Shown here: positions 34,167 to 42,698 of the stretch, piece after piece | Numbering within the stretch: position 1 is the first letter of the stretch | Layout: every line of letters begins with the position of its first letter | Origin: Bradyrhizobium cenepequi | GTDB taxonomy: Bacteria > Pseudomonadota > Alphaproteobacteria > Rhizobiales > Xanthobacteraceae | Direction of reading: 5' to 3' | NCBI RefSeq assembly: GCF_020329485.1 | Contig: NZ_JAGKJI010000004.1 | Location: 186,001 to 250,000, forward strand | DNA length: 64,000 nt | Notes under the pieces: model-generated | What the model was told of the DNA's origin: nothing | Seen by the model: only the letters and a program-made list of their open reading frames with translations | Databases searched by the model: none | Made by a program: the position numbers and the translations under genes

Positions 34167-35314
34167 GCGACCCGCTCCCCTTCGCGCCAGACGCTGCGCA
34201 CCACCGGGAGGTCGCGCGCGAGATGCACGCGGATCAGGTCGGCACGTTTGCCGACGGCGATCTCGCCGCGGTCGGTGAGCCCCACCGCTTCGGCCGGCGT
34301 CTTCGTCACCGTGCGCACGGCGGAAGCGAGGTCGATCGCCGGCACATGCTGCGGCAGTTGCAGCGCGGCCATCAGCAGGCTCGAAGGGATGTAGTCAGAC
34401 GACAGGATGTCAAGCAGCCCCTCGCGGGCGAGATCGACCGCAGCGATGTTGCCGGAATGCGAACCGCCGCGCACGACGTTGGGCGCGCCCATCAGGATGT
34501 CGATGCCGGCCGTATGCAGGCAGCGCGCGGCTTCCATCGTGGTCGGGAATTCCGCGACGGAGACGCGGTCGCGTACGGCGTCGACGACGTTCTCTTCGGT
34601 AGTGTCGTCGTGGCTTGCGAGCGGGATGTTGTATTCATGCGCAAGCGCAACGATGGCGCGCATATTGGTGGCGGCATAGGCCTTCTGGTTGGCGAAGCGC
34701 CTAGCGAACAGCTCGTCGAGCTGGGCGTCGGTCATGCCGCCGCCCTTGCCGCGATAGTAGTCGCGCAGCTTCACCTCGTCACGGAACTGGCGCTGGCCGG
34801 GCGTGTGATCCATCAGCGACATCAGCCGCACGTCGGGCCGATCGATCAACTCCTTCGTCTCCTGCACCACATCGGGCATCGGGATTTCGCAGCGCAGGTG
34901 CAGGAAGTGGTCCGCACGCAGCAGATTGCCCTCGCGCGCCGCCGAGATCGCCGCCGCCAGAATACCGGCGCGGCCATCGACGTCCTCTGCGCCATCCTCG
35001 CGCCAGACCCTAAGCGAATCCAGCACCGTGGTGATGCCTGACGTCGCGAGCTGGGCGTCATAGGAGATGACCGAGGCGACCGGATCCCAGAACACCTTCG
35101 GGCGCGGCACGTAATGGGCTTCGAGATGATCGGTGTGCAGTTCGATCATGCCGGGCATGATGAGGTCGCCCTCGGCGTCCTCGCCGCTATCAGGCGCGCT
35201 CCCCTCGCCGAATTCGGCGACACATCCATTGGCGAGCGCCACCCAGCCGCGCTCGATGACGCGGTCGGCCAGCACAAGACGCGCGTTGCCAATGATAGTC
35301 TCTCTTGCGGTCAT
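34163..35314 (-). CDS. phnM: RPnTP pyrophosphohydrolase PhnM (copy 1)
   Basis: A 383-residue amidohydrolase-fold enzyme. Metal-binding residues are in PGMIELHTDHLEAH, HLRCE, SLMDHTPGQ, LASHDDTT and the C-terminal [14 protein letters not shown]. It cleaves alpha-D-ribose 1-methylphosphonate 5-triphosphate to the 5-phosphate plus pyrophosphate. The ATG at 35314 is preceded by AAGGGGGAG; an ATG at 35332 would lie before the ribosome site. A second, divergent copy is encoded at 45363. Confidence 0.94.
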   Translation of the reverse strand: MTARETIIGNARLVLADRVIERGWVALANGCVAEFGEGSAPDSGEDAEGDLIMPGMIELHTDHLEAHYVPRPKVFWDPVASVISYDAQLATSGITTVLDSLRVWREDGAEDVDGRAGILAAAISAAREGNLLRADHFLHLRCEIPMPDVVQETKELIDRPDVRLMSLMDHTPGQRQFRDEVKLRDYYRGKGGGMTDAQLDELFARRFANQKAYAATNMRAIVALAHEYNIPLASHDDTTEENVVDAVRDRVSVAEFPTTMEAARCLHTAGIDILMGAPNVVRGGSHSGNIAAVDLAREGLLDILSSDYIPSSLLMAALQLPQHVPAIDLASAVRTVTKTPAEAVGLTDRGEIAVGKRADLIRVHLARDLPVVRSVWREGERVA

Positions 35315-35341
35315 CTCCCCCTTCCCTCTCATGTCACCCCC

Positions 35342-36040
35342 TCATGCCGCCGCAGCGAATGACGTGACATCCACGATTCGGTCTGCAATCAGATGACGGA
35401 TTTCATCGTCATGCACGATCGCGACCATCGCGACGCCGCGGCGTTTCTTCTCTCCAATCAGTTCCACCACCACGGCGCGATTGGCCGCATCAAGCGAGGC
35501 CGTCGGCTCGTCCAGCAGCAGGATCGGCAGATCGGACACGAAGCCGCGGGCGATGTTGACGCGCTGCTGCTCGCCGCCGGAGAAGGTCGAGGGCGGCAGC
35601 CGCCACAGCCGGCCTGGAATGTTGAGGCGGCGCAGCAGCGCGCCGGCCTTGTCGTGCGCCTCGGTCCGCGGCGTGCCGCCCGCGATCAGCGGCTCGGCCA
35701 CGACGTCGATGGTCGGCACCCGCGGCACCGCGCGCAGGAACTGGCTGACATAACCGACGGTGGCGCGGCGCACGCTCAGGACCTGCCGCGGTTCGGCGCT
35801 GGCGAGATCGATCACTTTGCCCTGGTGGCGGATATCGATCCGTCCAGTGCCGCAGCGATAGTTGCCGAAGATCATCTTCAGGATCGACGACTTGCCGGCG
35901 CCGGACGGACCGGACAGCACCACGCATTCGCCGGGCTCGACATGGAACGAGACGCCGCTAACCACAGGCAATTCGACCCCACCCTGCAGATGCATGGTGA
36001 AGGTCTTTGCCGCGTTGGAGATTTCGATCATCGCAGTCAT
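35342..36040 (-). CDS. phnL: C-P lyase ATP-binding protein PhnL
   Basis: A 232-residue ABC-type ATPase with Walker A SGPSGAGKSSILKMI, signature FSGGEQQRVNIARG and Walker B ILLLDEPTASLD, without membrane partners. PhnL is needed with PhnGHI for the nucleosidase-like transfer making ribose methylphosphonate triphosphate. GAGGG lies before the ATG at 36040; a GTG/ATG at 36052 overlapping phnK is an alternative. Confidence 0.93.
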   Translation of the reverse strand: MTAMIEISNAAKTFTMHLQGGVELPVVSGVSFHVEPGECVVLSGPSGAGKSSILKMIFGNYRCGTGRIDIRHQGKVIDLASAEPRQVLSVRRATVGYVSQFLRAVPRVPTIDVVAEPLIAGGTPRTEAHDKAGALLRRLNIPGRLWRLPPSTFSGGEQQRVNIARGFVSDLPILLLDEPTASLDAANRAVVVELIGEKKRRGVAMVAIVHDDEIRHLIADRIVDVTSFAAAA

Positions 36041-36048
36041 CGGTGCCC

Positions 36049-36849
36049 TCATGGCGGCAGGATCGAGGAAACAAGCAGTTGGGTGTAGGGCTCGCGCGGG
36101 TCGTCGAGCACCTGGTCGGTCAGGCCAGTCTCGATGACGCGGCCGCCCTTCATCACCATCACCCGGTGCGACAGCAACCGCGCCACGGCGAGGTCATGCG
36201 TGACGACGATGGCGGCAAGATCGAGCTCGCTGACGAGGTTGCGCATGAGGTCGAGCAGACGGGCCTGCACGGAGACGTCGAGCCCGCCGGTCGGCTCATC
36301 CATGAACACCAGGCGCGGCTCGGTGACGAGGTTGCGCGCGATCTGCAGCCGCTGCCGCATGCCGCCGGAATAGGTCTTCGGGGCATCGTCGATGCGGCCG
36401 ACGTCGATCTCGACGCGATCGAGCCATGTCGTCGCGGTGTCGCGGATACGGCCATAGTGATTCCAGCCGACCGCCATCAGCCGCTCGCCGACGTTGGCGC
36501 CGGCGGAGACCGCCATGCGCAACCCTTGCGCGGGATCCTGATGCACATAGCCCCAATCGGTGCGGAACAGGAAGCGCCGCTCGGCCTCGCCGAGCGAAGC
36601 CAGATCGCGCAGCACGCCATCGCGCATCCGGTAGGATACGCGGCCCGCGCTCGGCGCGAGCTGCGCCGACAGCAATTGCAACAATGTCGATTTGCCCGAG
36701 CCGGACTCGCCGACGATCGCCAGCACCTCGCCGGGATAGAGCGAGAATGACACGTCGCGGCAGGCGGCCAGCCTGCCGTAGTTCTTCGACAAGCCGTCCG
36801 CGATGAGCAGCGGCTGATCATCGTCGGGCGTGGACACCGGCTCAGACAT
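36049..36849 (-). CDS. phnK: C-P lyase ATP-binding protein PhnK
   Basis: A 266-residue ABC ATPase homologous to oligopeptide transporter ATPases: Walker A GESGSGKSTLLQL, signature YSGGMRQRLQIARN, Walker B VFMDEPTGGLDVS. PhnK binds the PhnGHIJ core complex. The ATG at 36849 overlaps phnJ by eight bases; the frame is open further upstream but that part is antisense-like to phnJ coding sequence. Confidence 0.93.
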   Translation of the reverse strand: MSEPVSTPDDDQPLLIADGLSKNYGRLAACRDVSFSLYPGEVLAIVGESGSGKSTLLQLLSAQLAPSAGRVSYRMRDGVLRDLASLGEAERRFLFRTDWGYVHQDPAQGLRMAVSAGANVGERLMAVGWNHYGRIRDTATTWLDRVEIDVGRIDDAPKTYSGGMRQRLQIARNLVTEPRLVFMDEPTGGLDVSVQARLLDLMRNLVSELDLAAIVVTHDLAVARLLSHRVMVMKGGRVIETGLTDQVLDDPREPYTQLLVSSILPP

Positions 36850-37726
36850 GCGCCCTCTCCTTGTGCGGCGCGGCGCTCTCGCGGCCGCGATGGCCTTCCG
36901 CCTGGCGCTGCTCGCAATAGTCGGTGTCCGAACAGACGAACATCCGCCCGCCCTTGTCGTCGGTGACGATCTCGTCGAGATAGGAGTTCTCCGCGCCGCA
37001 GAGCGCGCAAGGAGCATCGAAGCGGTACGGCTTGAACGGATGGTCCTCGAAATCGAGCGAGACCACGGTGGTATAGGGCGGGATCGCGTAGATGCGCTTC
37101 TCGCGGCCGGCGCCGAACAATTGCAGCGCGGCGCAATTATCCATCTTCGGATTGTCGAATTTCGGCGTCGGCGATGGATCCATCACATAGCGCGCGTTCA
37201 CCTTCACCGGATAGGCGTAGGACGTGGCGATGTGGCCGAAACGCGCGATGTCCTCGTAGAGCTTCACATGCATCAGCCCGTATTCGGCGAGCGCGTGCAT
37301 GCGCCGCGTCTCGGTCTCGCGCGGCTCGAGGAAGCGCAGCGGTTCGGGGATCGGTACCTGATAGACCAACACTTGCCCTTCATGCAGCGGCGCTTCGGGG
37401 ATGCGGTGGCGGGTCTGGATCACGGTTGCTTCCATCGTCAACGTCGTGGTCGCGACGCCTGCGGTCTTGCCGAAGAATTTGCGGATCGAGATCGCGTTGG
37501 TGGTGTCGTCGGAGCCCTGGTCGATCACCTTCAATATGTCATCGGGACCGAGGATCGCGGCGGTGACCTGCACGCCGCCGGTGCCCCAGCCATAGGGCAT
37601 CGGCATCTCGCGGCTTGCGAACGGTACCTGGTAGCCCGGAATCGCGATCGCCTTCAGGATCGCGCGGCGGATCATCCGCTTGGTCTGTTCGTCGAGATAG
37701 GCGAAGTTGTAGGATGGCGCGTTCAT
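36842..37726 (-). CDS. phnJ: C-P lyase catalytic subunit PhnJ
   Basis: A 294-residue radical-SAM enzyme that breaks the carbon-phosphorus bond, releasing methane (from methylphosphonate) and ribose 1,2-cyclic phosphate 5-phosphate. The [4Fe-4S] ligands form the exact CX2CX21CX5C pattern near residues 240-275 (CALC, then FVC and DYC). The glycyl-radical/Gly region is YGWGTGGVQV. The ATG at 37726 overlaps the phnI stop (ATGA). Confidence 0.96.
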   Translation of the reverse strand: MNAPSYNFAYLDEQTKRMIRRAILKAIAIPGYQVPFASREMPMPYGWGTGGVQVTAAILGPDDILKVIDQGSDDTTNAISIRKFFGKTAGVATTTLTMEATVIQTRHRIPEAPLHEGQVLVYQVPIPEPLRFLEPRETETRRMHALAEYGLMHVKLYEDIARFGHIATSYAYPVKVNARYVMDPSPTPKFDNPKMDNCAALQLFGAGREKRIYAIPPYTTVVSLDFEDHPFKPYRFDAPCALCGAENSYLDEIVTDDKGGRMFVCSDTDYCEQRQAEGHRGRESAAPHKERAHV

Positions 37727-38826
37727 TCGGCGGCCTCCTGCAGCGGCTCCGATGCGTTTGCCTCGGCGAATTCCTGGCGCAGCCTGCGCAGCAGGCCGAG
37801 CTCGGACTGGAAGTCGACATAATGCGGCAGCTTGAGATGCTCGACGAAGCCGGTCGCCTGCACATTGTCCGAATGCGACATCACGAACTCCTCGTCCTGC
37901 GCCGGCGCCCTCACCTCTTCGCCGAGCTCGCGCGCACGGAGTGAGCGATCGACCAGCGCCATCGACATGGTCTTGCGCTCGCTCTGGCCGAAGGCGAGGC
38001 CATAGCCGCGGGTGAAGCACGGCGCCTCGGTCGCCGAGCCCTTGAACTGGTTGACCATCTGGCACTCGGTGAGCGCGATCGCGCCGAGCGGGACGGCAAA
38101 GCCAGCATCCTCGGCGAAGAACTCGACCTCGACCTCGCCGAAGCGGATCTCGCCGGCGAAGGGATGGTTGCGGCCATAGCCACGCTGGGTGGAATAGCCC
38201 AGCGCGAGCAGGAAACCTTCATCGGCGCGGGCGAGGTTCTGCAGCCGCAGATCGCGGTCGGCCGGGAAGCTGAGCGGCTCGCGCGTGAGGTCGCCGACCG
38301 GCGCGTCCGGTTCTGCTTGCGGCGACGGCTCGATCAGCCCATCGCGACCGAGGATGTCGGTGACGCGCGGCATCTCAGCCTCCGAAACCTCGCCGGTCGC
38401 GGGCACCTCCGGCACAAAGCCTTCGGCAAGCTGCGGATCAAGCAGGCGATGAGTATAGTCGAAGGTGGGACCCAGGATCTGCCCCCCGGGAATGTCCTTG
38501 AAAGTTGAGGAGATGCGACGGCGGATCTGCATTCTGCCGGTATCGACCGGCTCGGTGGCGCCGAAACGCGGCAGCGTGGCGCGGAAGGCGCGGACCAGGA
38601 AGATCGCTTCGATCAGGTCGCCGCGCGCCTGCTTGATCGCGAGCGCGGCGAGCTCGCGATCATAGAGCGAACCTTCCGCCATCACACGGTCGACGCCGAG
38701 CGCGAGCTGTTCGTAAATCTGCGCGAGCGTAAGCTCCGGCACCTCCCGGTCGCCTCGCCGCTCATGCGCGAGCAGGCGATGGGCGTTCTCGATGGCGCGT
38801 TCGCCGCCTTTGACTGCAACGTACAT
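37723..38826 (-). CDS. phnI: C-P lyase core subunit PhnI
   Basis: A 367-residue PhnI. The start MYVAVKGGERAIENAH and the segments RMQIRRRISSTFKDIPGGQILGPTFDYTHRLL and GEVEVEFFAEDAGF are family hallmarks. PhnI is the nucleosidase component that, with PhnG, PhnH and PhnL, couples phosphonate to ATP-derived ribose triphosphate, releasing adenine. It lies two bases downstream of phnH. Confidence 0.95.
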   Translation of the reverse strand: MYVAVKGGERAIENAHRLLAHERRGDREVPELTLAQIYEQLALGVDRVMAEGSLYDRELAALAIKQARGDLIEAIFLVRAFRATLPRFGATEPVDTGRMQIRRRISSTFKDIPGGQILGPTFDYTHRLLDPQLAEGFVPEVPATGEVSEAEMPRVTDILGRDGLIEPSPQAEPDAPVGDLTREPLSFPADRDLRLQNLARADEGFLLALGYSTQRGYGRNHPFAGEIRFGEVEVEFFAEDAGFAVPLGAIALTECQMVNQFKGSATEAPCFTRGYGLAFGQSERKTMSMALVDRSLRARELGEEVRAPAQDEEFVMSHSDNVQATGFVEHLKLPHYVDFQSELGLLRRLRQEFAEANASEPLQEAAE

Positions 38827-38828
38827 CG

Positions 38829-39434
38829 TTAGTTCTTCCCATGAACGAGCCGCGTGGTGCGCGGGATCGCAACAATCGAGGAGCCGTCGACCAGCACGAC
38901 GTCGATGCCGCGCGGGAACAGCGTGGCGTTGACGGCGAGCCGATCGAACAGATCGTGCGGCTCAATGCTCGCGGTCAGCAAAGTTGAGCCGTCGATGCCG
39001 GGCCCGTGCAGCTCATAGGCCGTGCCGCGAGACAGGCTATCGACCTGCAGGATGAGCGTGGTCGAGCGATCGGGATATTCGCTGCTGCCGAGCGCAAAAC
39101 GATCGAGCGCAGGAAGATTTTTGGGATCGCCAATCAGCGCAAAGCCCGCCATCGCGGGATGGTCGATGATGGGCGCGCCTGTGTGGAATTTCAGCCATTT
39201 GGCGGCATCGGAGGTCGATATCGCGCCATCGAGCCAAATCGGCGTGTCATGATCGAACAGCATCAGCGCGATCGCGGCTGTGCCGTGCATCATGCCCTCT
39301 GGCGCGCCGGCCGATGCCGCGATCCGCTGGACCGTCCCCGGACGCGCCAGCGCGTCCATCACGGAGCGGAACGTCGATTGCGCCGATAAGACCTTGTCAG
39401 AGAAACCCGGCGGCAGTTCAGCAACCGTCGTCAT
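38829..39434 (-). CDS. phnH: C-P lyase core subunit PhnH
   Basis: A 201-residue PhnH (PLP-transferase-like fold without PLP lysine). Typical segments are FRSVMDALARPGTVQRI near the N-terminus and GPGIDGSTLL near the middle. It forms part of the PhnG2H2I2J2 core. Five bases separate it from phnG upstream. Confidence 0.93.
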   Translation of the reverse strand: MTTVAELPPGFSDKVLSAQSTFRSVMDALARPGTVQRIAASAGAPEGMMHGTAAIALMLFDHDTPIWLDGAISTSDAAKWLKFHTGAPIIDHPAMAGFALIGDPKNLPALDRFALGSSEYPDRSTTLILQVDSLSRGTAYELHGPGIDGSTLLTASIEPHDLFDRLAVNATLFPRGIDVVLVDGSSIVAIPRTTRLVHGKN

Positions 39435-39439
39435 GTCCT

Positions 39440-39901
39440 TCAGCCCTCGCCGCGCACCATGGTGTAGAAATCAACCCGCGTCGCCGCCGTCTCCGCGGCC
39501 ATTTGGCTTCGCCTTGCGATCATGGCCGTACGCAGCGGCGCGATCACTTCCTGCTCGACTGCGTCGGCAAAAGCGTCCGATTGCGCCATCGCGTCGCATA
39601 ACGCGATCATTTGCGCCTTCTCATGGTCGCGCCCGAGCGTGTAGCCAAAGCCGACCTGGCCGGTCGAAAGCAGCACCGCTGAACGCGAGACGGTCGCCTC
39701 GCCGAGGTTGAAGGATATGCCGTCGCCGCCGACCCGGCCGCGCACCATCACGAGGCCGTTCTCCGGCTCGCGCAGGGTTTTGTGATCGGGCAGCGCCATC
39801 GCGCTGAGCCGGGCCGAAATATCGGCGGCCTCCGACTGCGCGAGCACCGCCATTGCCGCCCTGCGCTGCGCCCGCCTGCTGTCTTGCTCGGTCTTCATCA
39901 T
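39440..39901 (-). CDS. phnG: C-P lyase core subunit PhnG
   Basis: A 153-residue PhnG, first gene of the phnGHIJKLMN unit. The middle (LREPENGLVMVRGRVGGDGISFNLGEATVSR, with GYTLGRD later) is the family core. The protein may start at either of two adjacent ATGs (39901 or 39898). The operator and Pho box lie 20-80 bases upstream. Confidence 0.93.
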   Translation of the reverse strand: MMKTEQDSRRAQRRAAMAVLAQSEAADISARLSAMALPDHKTLREPENGLVMVRGRVGGDGISFNLGEATVSRSAVLLSTGQVGFGYTLGRDHEKAQMIALCDAMAQSDAFADAVEQEVIAPLRTAMIARRSQMAAETAATRVDFYTMVRGEG

Positions 39902-39922
39902 GTCGCGGAACCTTGCCTGACT

Positions 39923-39950
39923 CAAGTTGTCTATGATAATAGACAACTTG
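39923..39950. promoter_or_regulatory. PhnF operator: perfect inverted repeat with 12-bp arms
   Basis: CAAGTTGTCTAT, four bases (GATA) and ATAGACAACTTG form a perfect inverted repeat between phnG and the divergent phnF. It is 21 bases from the phnG start. GntR/HutC-family repressors bind such sites; the adjacent PhnF gene makes it the obvious ligand. Confidence 0.8.
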
Positions 39951-39963
39951 ATAAGCAAACGCC

Positions 39964-39981
39964 ATGACTGTTTCATGACAC
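39964..39981 (-). promoter_or_regulatory. Pho box upstream of phnG
   Basis: On the minus strand GTGTCAT, four bases, CAGTCAT matches the PhoB box (CTGTCAT-N4-CTGTCAT) at 12 of 14 positions. It is oriented toward phnG, about 62 bases upstream of the start, just beyond the operator. PhoB control under phosphate starvation is expected. Confidence 0.65.
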
Positions 39982-40014
39982 AGGCATGATTTTGGACAGA
40001 ACTGGGTTTCCGGG

Positions 40015-40746
40015 ATGAGCCTGCAGGACACCTCCTCATCAGGGGTCGCGCTGTGGCGATTGGTGGCCGACGGCATCGAGCGCGGCATCGCCGAGGGCCG
40101 CTTTGCCGCCGGCGAGAAGCTGCCGGGCGAGATGGAGATCGCGGAGACCTACCGCGTGAACCGGCACACGGTGCGGCGGGCCTTGGCGGCGCTGGCCGAG
40201 CGCGGACTGGTGCGCGCCGAGCGCGGCAGCGGCACCTATGTGGAAGAGCAGAAGATCGCCTATCCGCTGCGCTCACGCACGCGATTCTCTGAGATCGTCG
40301 GCGCCGGCGGCCGCGAACCGCGCGGGCAATTGATCGATGCGTCGCAAGACGTGGCGAGCCGCGAGTTGGCGCGAGAACTCGGACTGAAGACCGGCGCGCC
40401 GCTGGTTCGCATCGAGTCGGTGCGGCTCGCCGATCGCGCGCCGATCTGCGTCTCCACCGCCTGGCTTTCCGCCGAACGCTTTCCGGGCGCCGGAGACGTC
40501 TTCGCTAGCGTCCGTTCGATGACGAAGCTGCTCGAACATTTCGGCGTCCGCGACTATCGCCGCGCCTCGACCCGAATCACCGCAGGGATCGTCGACGCCA
40601 CCGACGCCGCGCGGCTCGACCTGGCGCTCGGCCGCCCGATCCTGGTGGTCGACTCGACCGACGTCGATCCCGACGGCAGGCCGCTGGTGACAAAGCGCTC
40701 GCGCTTCGCGGCGGAGCGTGTGGAGTTTTTGGTGGAGAACGGGTGA
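40015..40746 (+). CDS. phnF: GntR/HutC-family repressor PhnF
   Basis: A 243-residue regulator. Residues 10-80 form the winged helix (EKLPGEMEIAETYRVNRHTVRRALAALAERGLVRAERGSGTYV); residues 95-240 form the UTRA effector domain (TRFSEIVGAGGREPRGQLID onward). It is divergent from phnG, with the 12-bp-arm operator between, so it should repress the C-P lyase genes and probably itself, released by a phosphonate-related ligand. Confidence 0.93.
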   Translation: MSLQDTSSSGVALWRLVADGIERGIAEGRFAAGEKLPGEMEIAETYRVNRHTVRRALAALAERGLVRAERGSGTYVEEQKIAYPLRSRTRFSEIVGAGGREPRGQLIDASQDVASRELARELGLKTGAPLVRIESVRLADRAPICVSTAWLSAERFPGAGDVFASVRSMTKLLEHFGVRDYRRASTRITAGIVDATDAARLDLALGRPILVVDSTDVDPDGRPLVTKRSRFAAERVEFLVENG

Positions 40747-40756
40747 GCTTGTTCTT

Positions 40757-40890
40757 CCCTCTCCCCGCTCTTCGCGGGGAGAGGGTCAGGGTGAGGGGCT
40801 GCTTCCGCAAATTCGATAGACAGGAGTCCGCGGAGAATCCCCCTCACCCGGCGCTTCGCGCCGACCTCTCCCCGCAAGAGCGGGCGAGGT
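40757..40890. repeat. Palindromic repeat between phnF and phnE (CCCTCTCCCCGC family)
   Basis: A perfect hairpin (CCCTCTCCCCGC, 5-base loop, GCGGGGAGAGGG at 40757-40785) is followed by inverted CTCACC / GGTGAG segments and a weaker second hairpin ending at 40890. The same family occurs at 57531-57675. It sits between the convergent phnF and phnE genes and probably stops transcription from both sides. Confidence 0.75.
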
Positions 40891-40895
40891 GACTC

Positions 40896-41744
40896 CTACG
40901 CCACCGCGCGCTGGCCGATGATGGCGAAGCGGAGTTTTGTCGAGATCCAGTCGATCACGGCGACCGCGATCAGGATCATCAATATCAGGAACGACACCTT
41001 CTGCCATTCCAGCACGCGGATCTGCTCGGCGAGCTGCAGCCCGATGCCGCCGGCGCCGACGATGCCGATAATGGTGGCCGAACGTGTGTTCGATTCGATG
41101 TAATAGAGCACCTGCCCGGCGATGACCGGCAACACCTGCGGCAGGAGACCGAAGCGAATCTCGTGCAGCGTGCTGCCGCCGGAGGCCCTGATGCCTTCGA
41201 CCTGCTTCTTGTCTGCGGCTTCAATGGCCTCGGAGAACAACTTACCGAAGGCGCCGAAATCCGACACCGCGATGGCGAGCACGCCGGCGAACGGACCCAG
41301 GCCGACGACATTGATCCACACCAAGGCCCAGATCAGCGTGTCGACGCCGCGGATCGAATCCAGAAAGCGCCGCACCGGAAAGCGGAAGATGGCGGAGGGA
41401 ATGATGTTGCGCGCCGCAAGCAGGCTGACCGGCAGCGCCATGCAAGCGGCAAGCGTGGTGCCGAGCAGCGCGATCGACAGCGTCTCGCCGAGCGCGGAGA
41501 GATAGGTCGGCAGCGACGAGCCGGGGTCGGGCGGGATCATCATCAGCGTGATCCAGCCGAGCTCGCGGAGCCCGCTCACTAGCCTCGACGGCGAGAAACC
41601 GAGATCGAACAGGCCGAAAGCAAGGACGGCGAATGCCGCGAGCAGCATCAAGGGTGTGGCGAGCCGGGCCGATGCCGGCCGCTCGAAAACGTCAGGATAT
41701 TTCGCCCGCAACGCCTGCGGGTCCGGCTTCGGCAACTGGCTCAT
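40896..41744 (-). CDS. phnE: Phosphonate ABC transporter permease PhnE (copy 2)
   Basis: A 282-residue inner-membrane permease with about six helices. The EAA loop that contacts PhnC is near IEAADKKQVEGIRASGGSTLHEIRFGLLPQVLP, and the GIVGAGGIGLQLAEQIR motif is typical of PhnE. ATGA overlap with the other permease. Two different PhnE subunits probably form a heterodimer. Confidence 0.92.
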   Translation of the reverse strand: MSQLPKPDPQALRAKYPDVFERPASARLATPLMLLAAFAVLAFGLFDLGFSPSRLVSGLRELGWITLMMIPPDPGSSLPTYLSALGETLSIALLGTTLAACMALPVSLLAARNIIPSAIFRFPVRRFLDSIRGVDTLIWALVWINVVGLGPFAGVLAIAVSDFGAFGKLFSEAIEAADKKQVEGIRASGGSTLHEIRFGLLPQVLPVIAGQVLYYIESNTRSATIIGIVGAGGIGLQLAEQIRVLEWQKVSFLILMILIAVAVIDWISTKLRFAIIGQRAVA

Positions 41745-42625
41745 GCCCGCGCCTCCTTGCCGAACAGCTTTGCGCGCAGCCAGCCGGTGGTGATGTCGAT
41801 CACGAACACGGTCACGATGATGGTGACCAGGATGGCACTCACGTCGGAATAATAGAATTTGCGGATCGCGACCACGAGCTCCTGCCCGATACCGCCGGCG
41901 CCGACAAACCCCATCACCGACGCTTCGCGGACGTTGATCTCAAAGCGCAGCAGCGCGTAGCTGGCATAGCCCGCCGAGACCTGCGGCAGCACCGCAAAAC
42001 GCATACAGGAGAGCCAGCTCGCACCGGTTGAGCGGATGCCCTCCACCGGCTTCATGTCAGCATTCTCCACGATCTCGGAGAACAATTTGCCGAGCGCACC
42101 GGTCGAATGCACGGCGATCGCGAGCACGCCGGCCATCGGGCCAAGGCCGAACGCAATCACGAAGACCAGCGCGAATACGATGCCCGGCACAGTGCGGGCG
42201 AATTCGAGCAGGCGGCGGACGATGAAGCGCAACCACGGTCCGGGCGAGGTATTCTGCGCGGTGAAGAAGTTCAGCGCGAACGCAAAGACGGCGCCGATCA
42301 GCGTGCCGACATAGCTGATCAGAATGGTCTCGGCGAGCAGCTTCAGCCATTTCTGCCAGCCCCAGAACCATTCGCCGACATCGGTCCAGACCCGCTGGCC
42401 GCTATCGAGCGTGAGGATGCGGTCGAAATAAGAGACGAAGTTACCGAAATAAGTGAAGAGCGTGCGCAGATTCACTTCGGCGCCGATGCCTGCGACGACG
42501 AGTGCGCCGAAGAACACCGCCCCCGCCATCATCGTCTTCAGCCGCTTGCGCGCAACCGCCTTGCGATAGGCATCGTTCAGCGCCGCAAGCTGCTGGGCGG
42601 GAAGAATGGATACGCCGGTGGCCAT
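41741..42625 (-). CDS. phnE: Phosphonate ABC transporter permease PhnE (copy 1)
   Basis: A 294-residue permease with the same EAA-loop pattern (VENADMKPVEGIRSTGASWLSCMRFAVLPQV) and GFVGAGGIGQELVVAIR. It has a longer N-terminal cytoplasmic part than copy 2. The ATG at 42625 has no strong ribosome site. A 12-bp hairpin in the 73-base gap to phnD may lower its expression relative to the binding protein. Confidence 0.92.
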   Translation of the reverse strand: MATGVSILPAQQLAALNDAYRKAVARKRLKTMMAGAVFFGALVVAGIGAEVNLRTLFTYFGNFVSYFDRILTLDSGQRVWTDVGEWFWGWQKWLKLLAETILISYVGTLIGAVFAFALNFFTAQNTSPGPWLRFIVRRLLEFARTVPGIVFALVFVIAFGLGPMAGVLAIAVHSTGALGKLFSEIVENADMKPVEGIRSTGASWLSCMRFAVLPQVSAGYASYALLRFEINVREASVMGFVGAGGIGQELVVAIRKFYYSDVSAILVTIIVTVFVIDITTGWLRAKLFGKEARA

Positions 42626-42652
42626 CGGATTTGCTGCTTGCCTCGACAGAAA

Positions 42653-42680
42653 CAGGCCGGGTCGCAATCGACCCGGCCTG
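42653..42680 (-). terminator. 12-bp hairpin between phnD and phnE (partial terminator / mRNA stabiliser)
   Basis: CAGGCCGGGTCG, a CAAT loop and CGACCCGGCCTG form a perfect 12-bp stem beginning 18 bases after the phnD stop. Such hairpins after binding-protein genes protect the upstream mRNA or attenuate the permease genes. Confidence 0.7.
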
Positions 42681-42698
42681 CGTATTCGTATCGATCGA

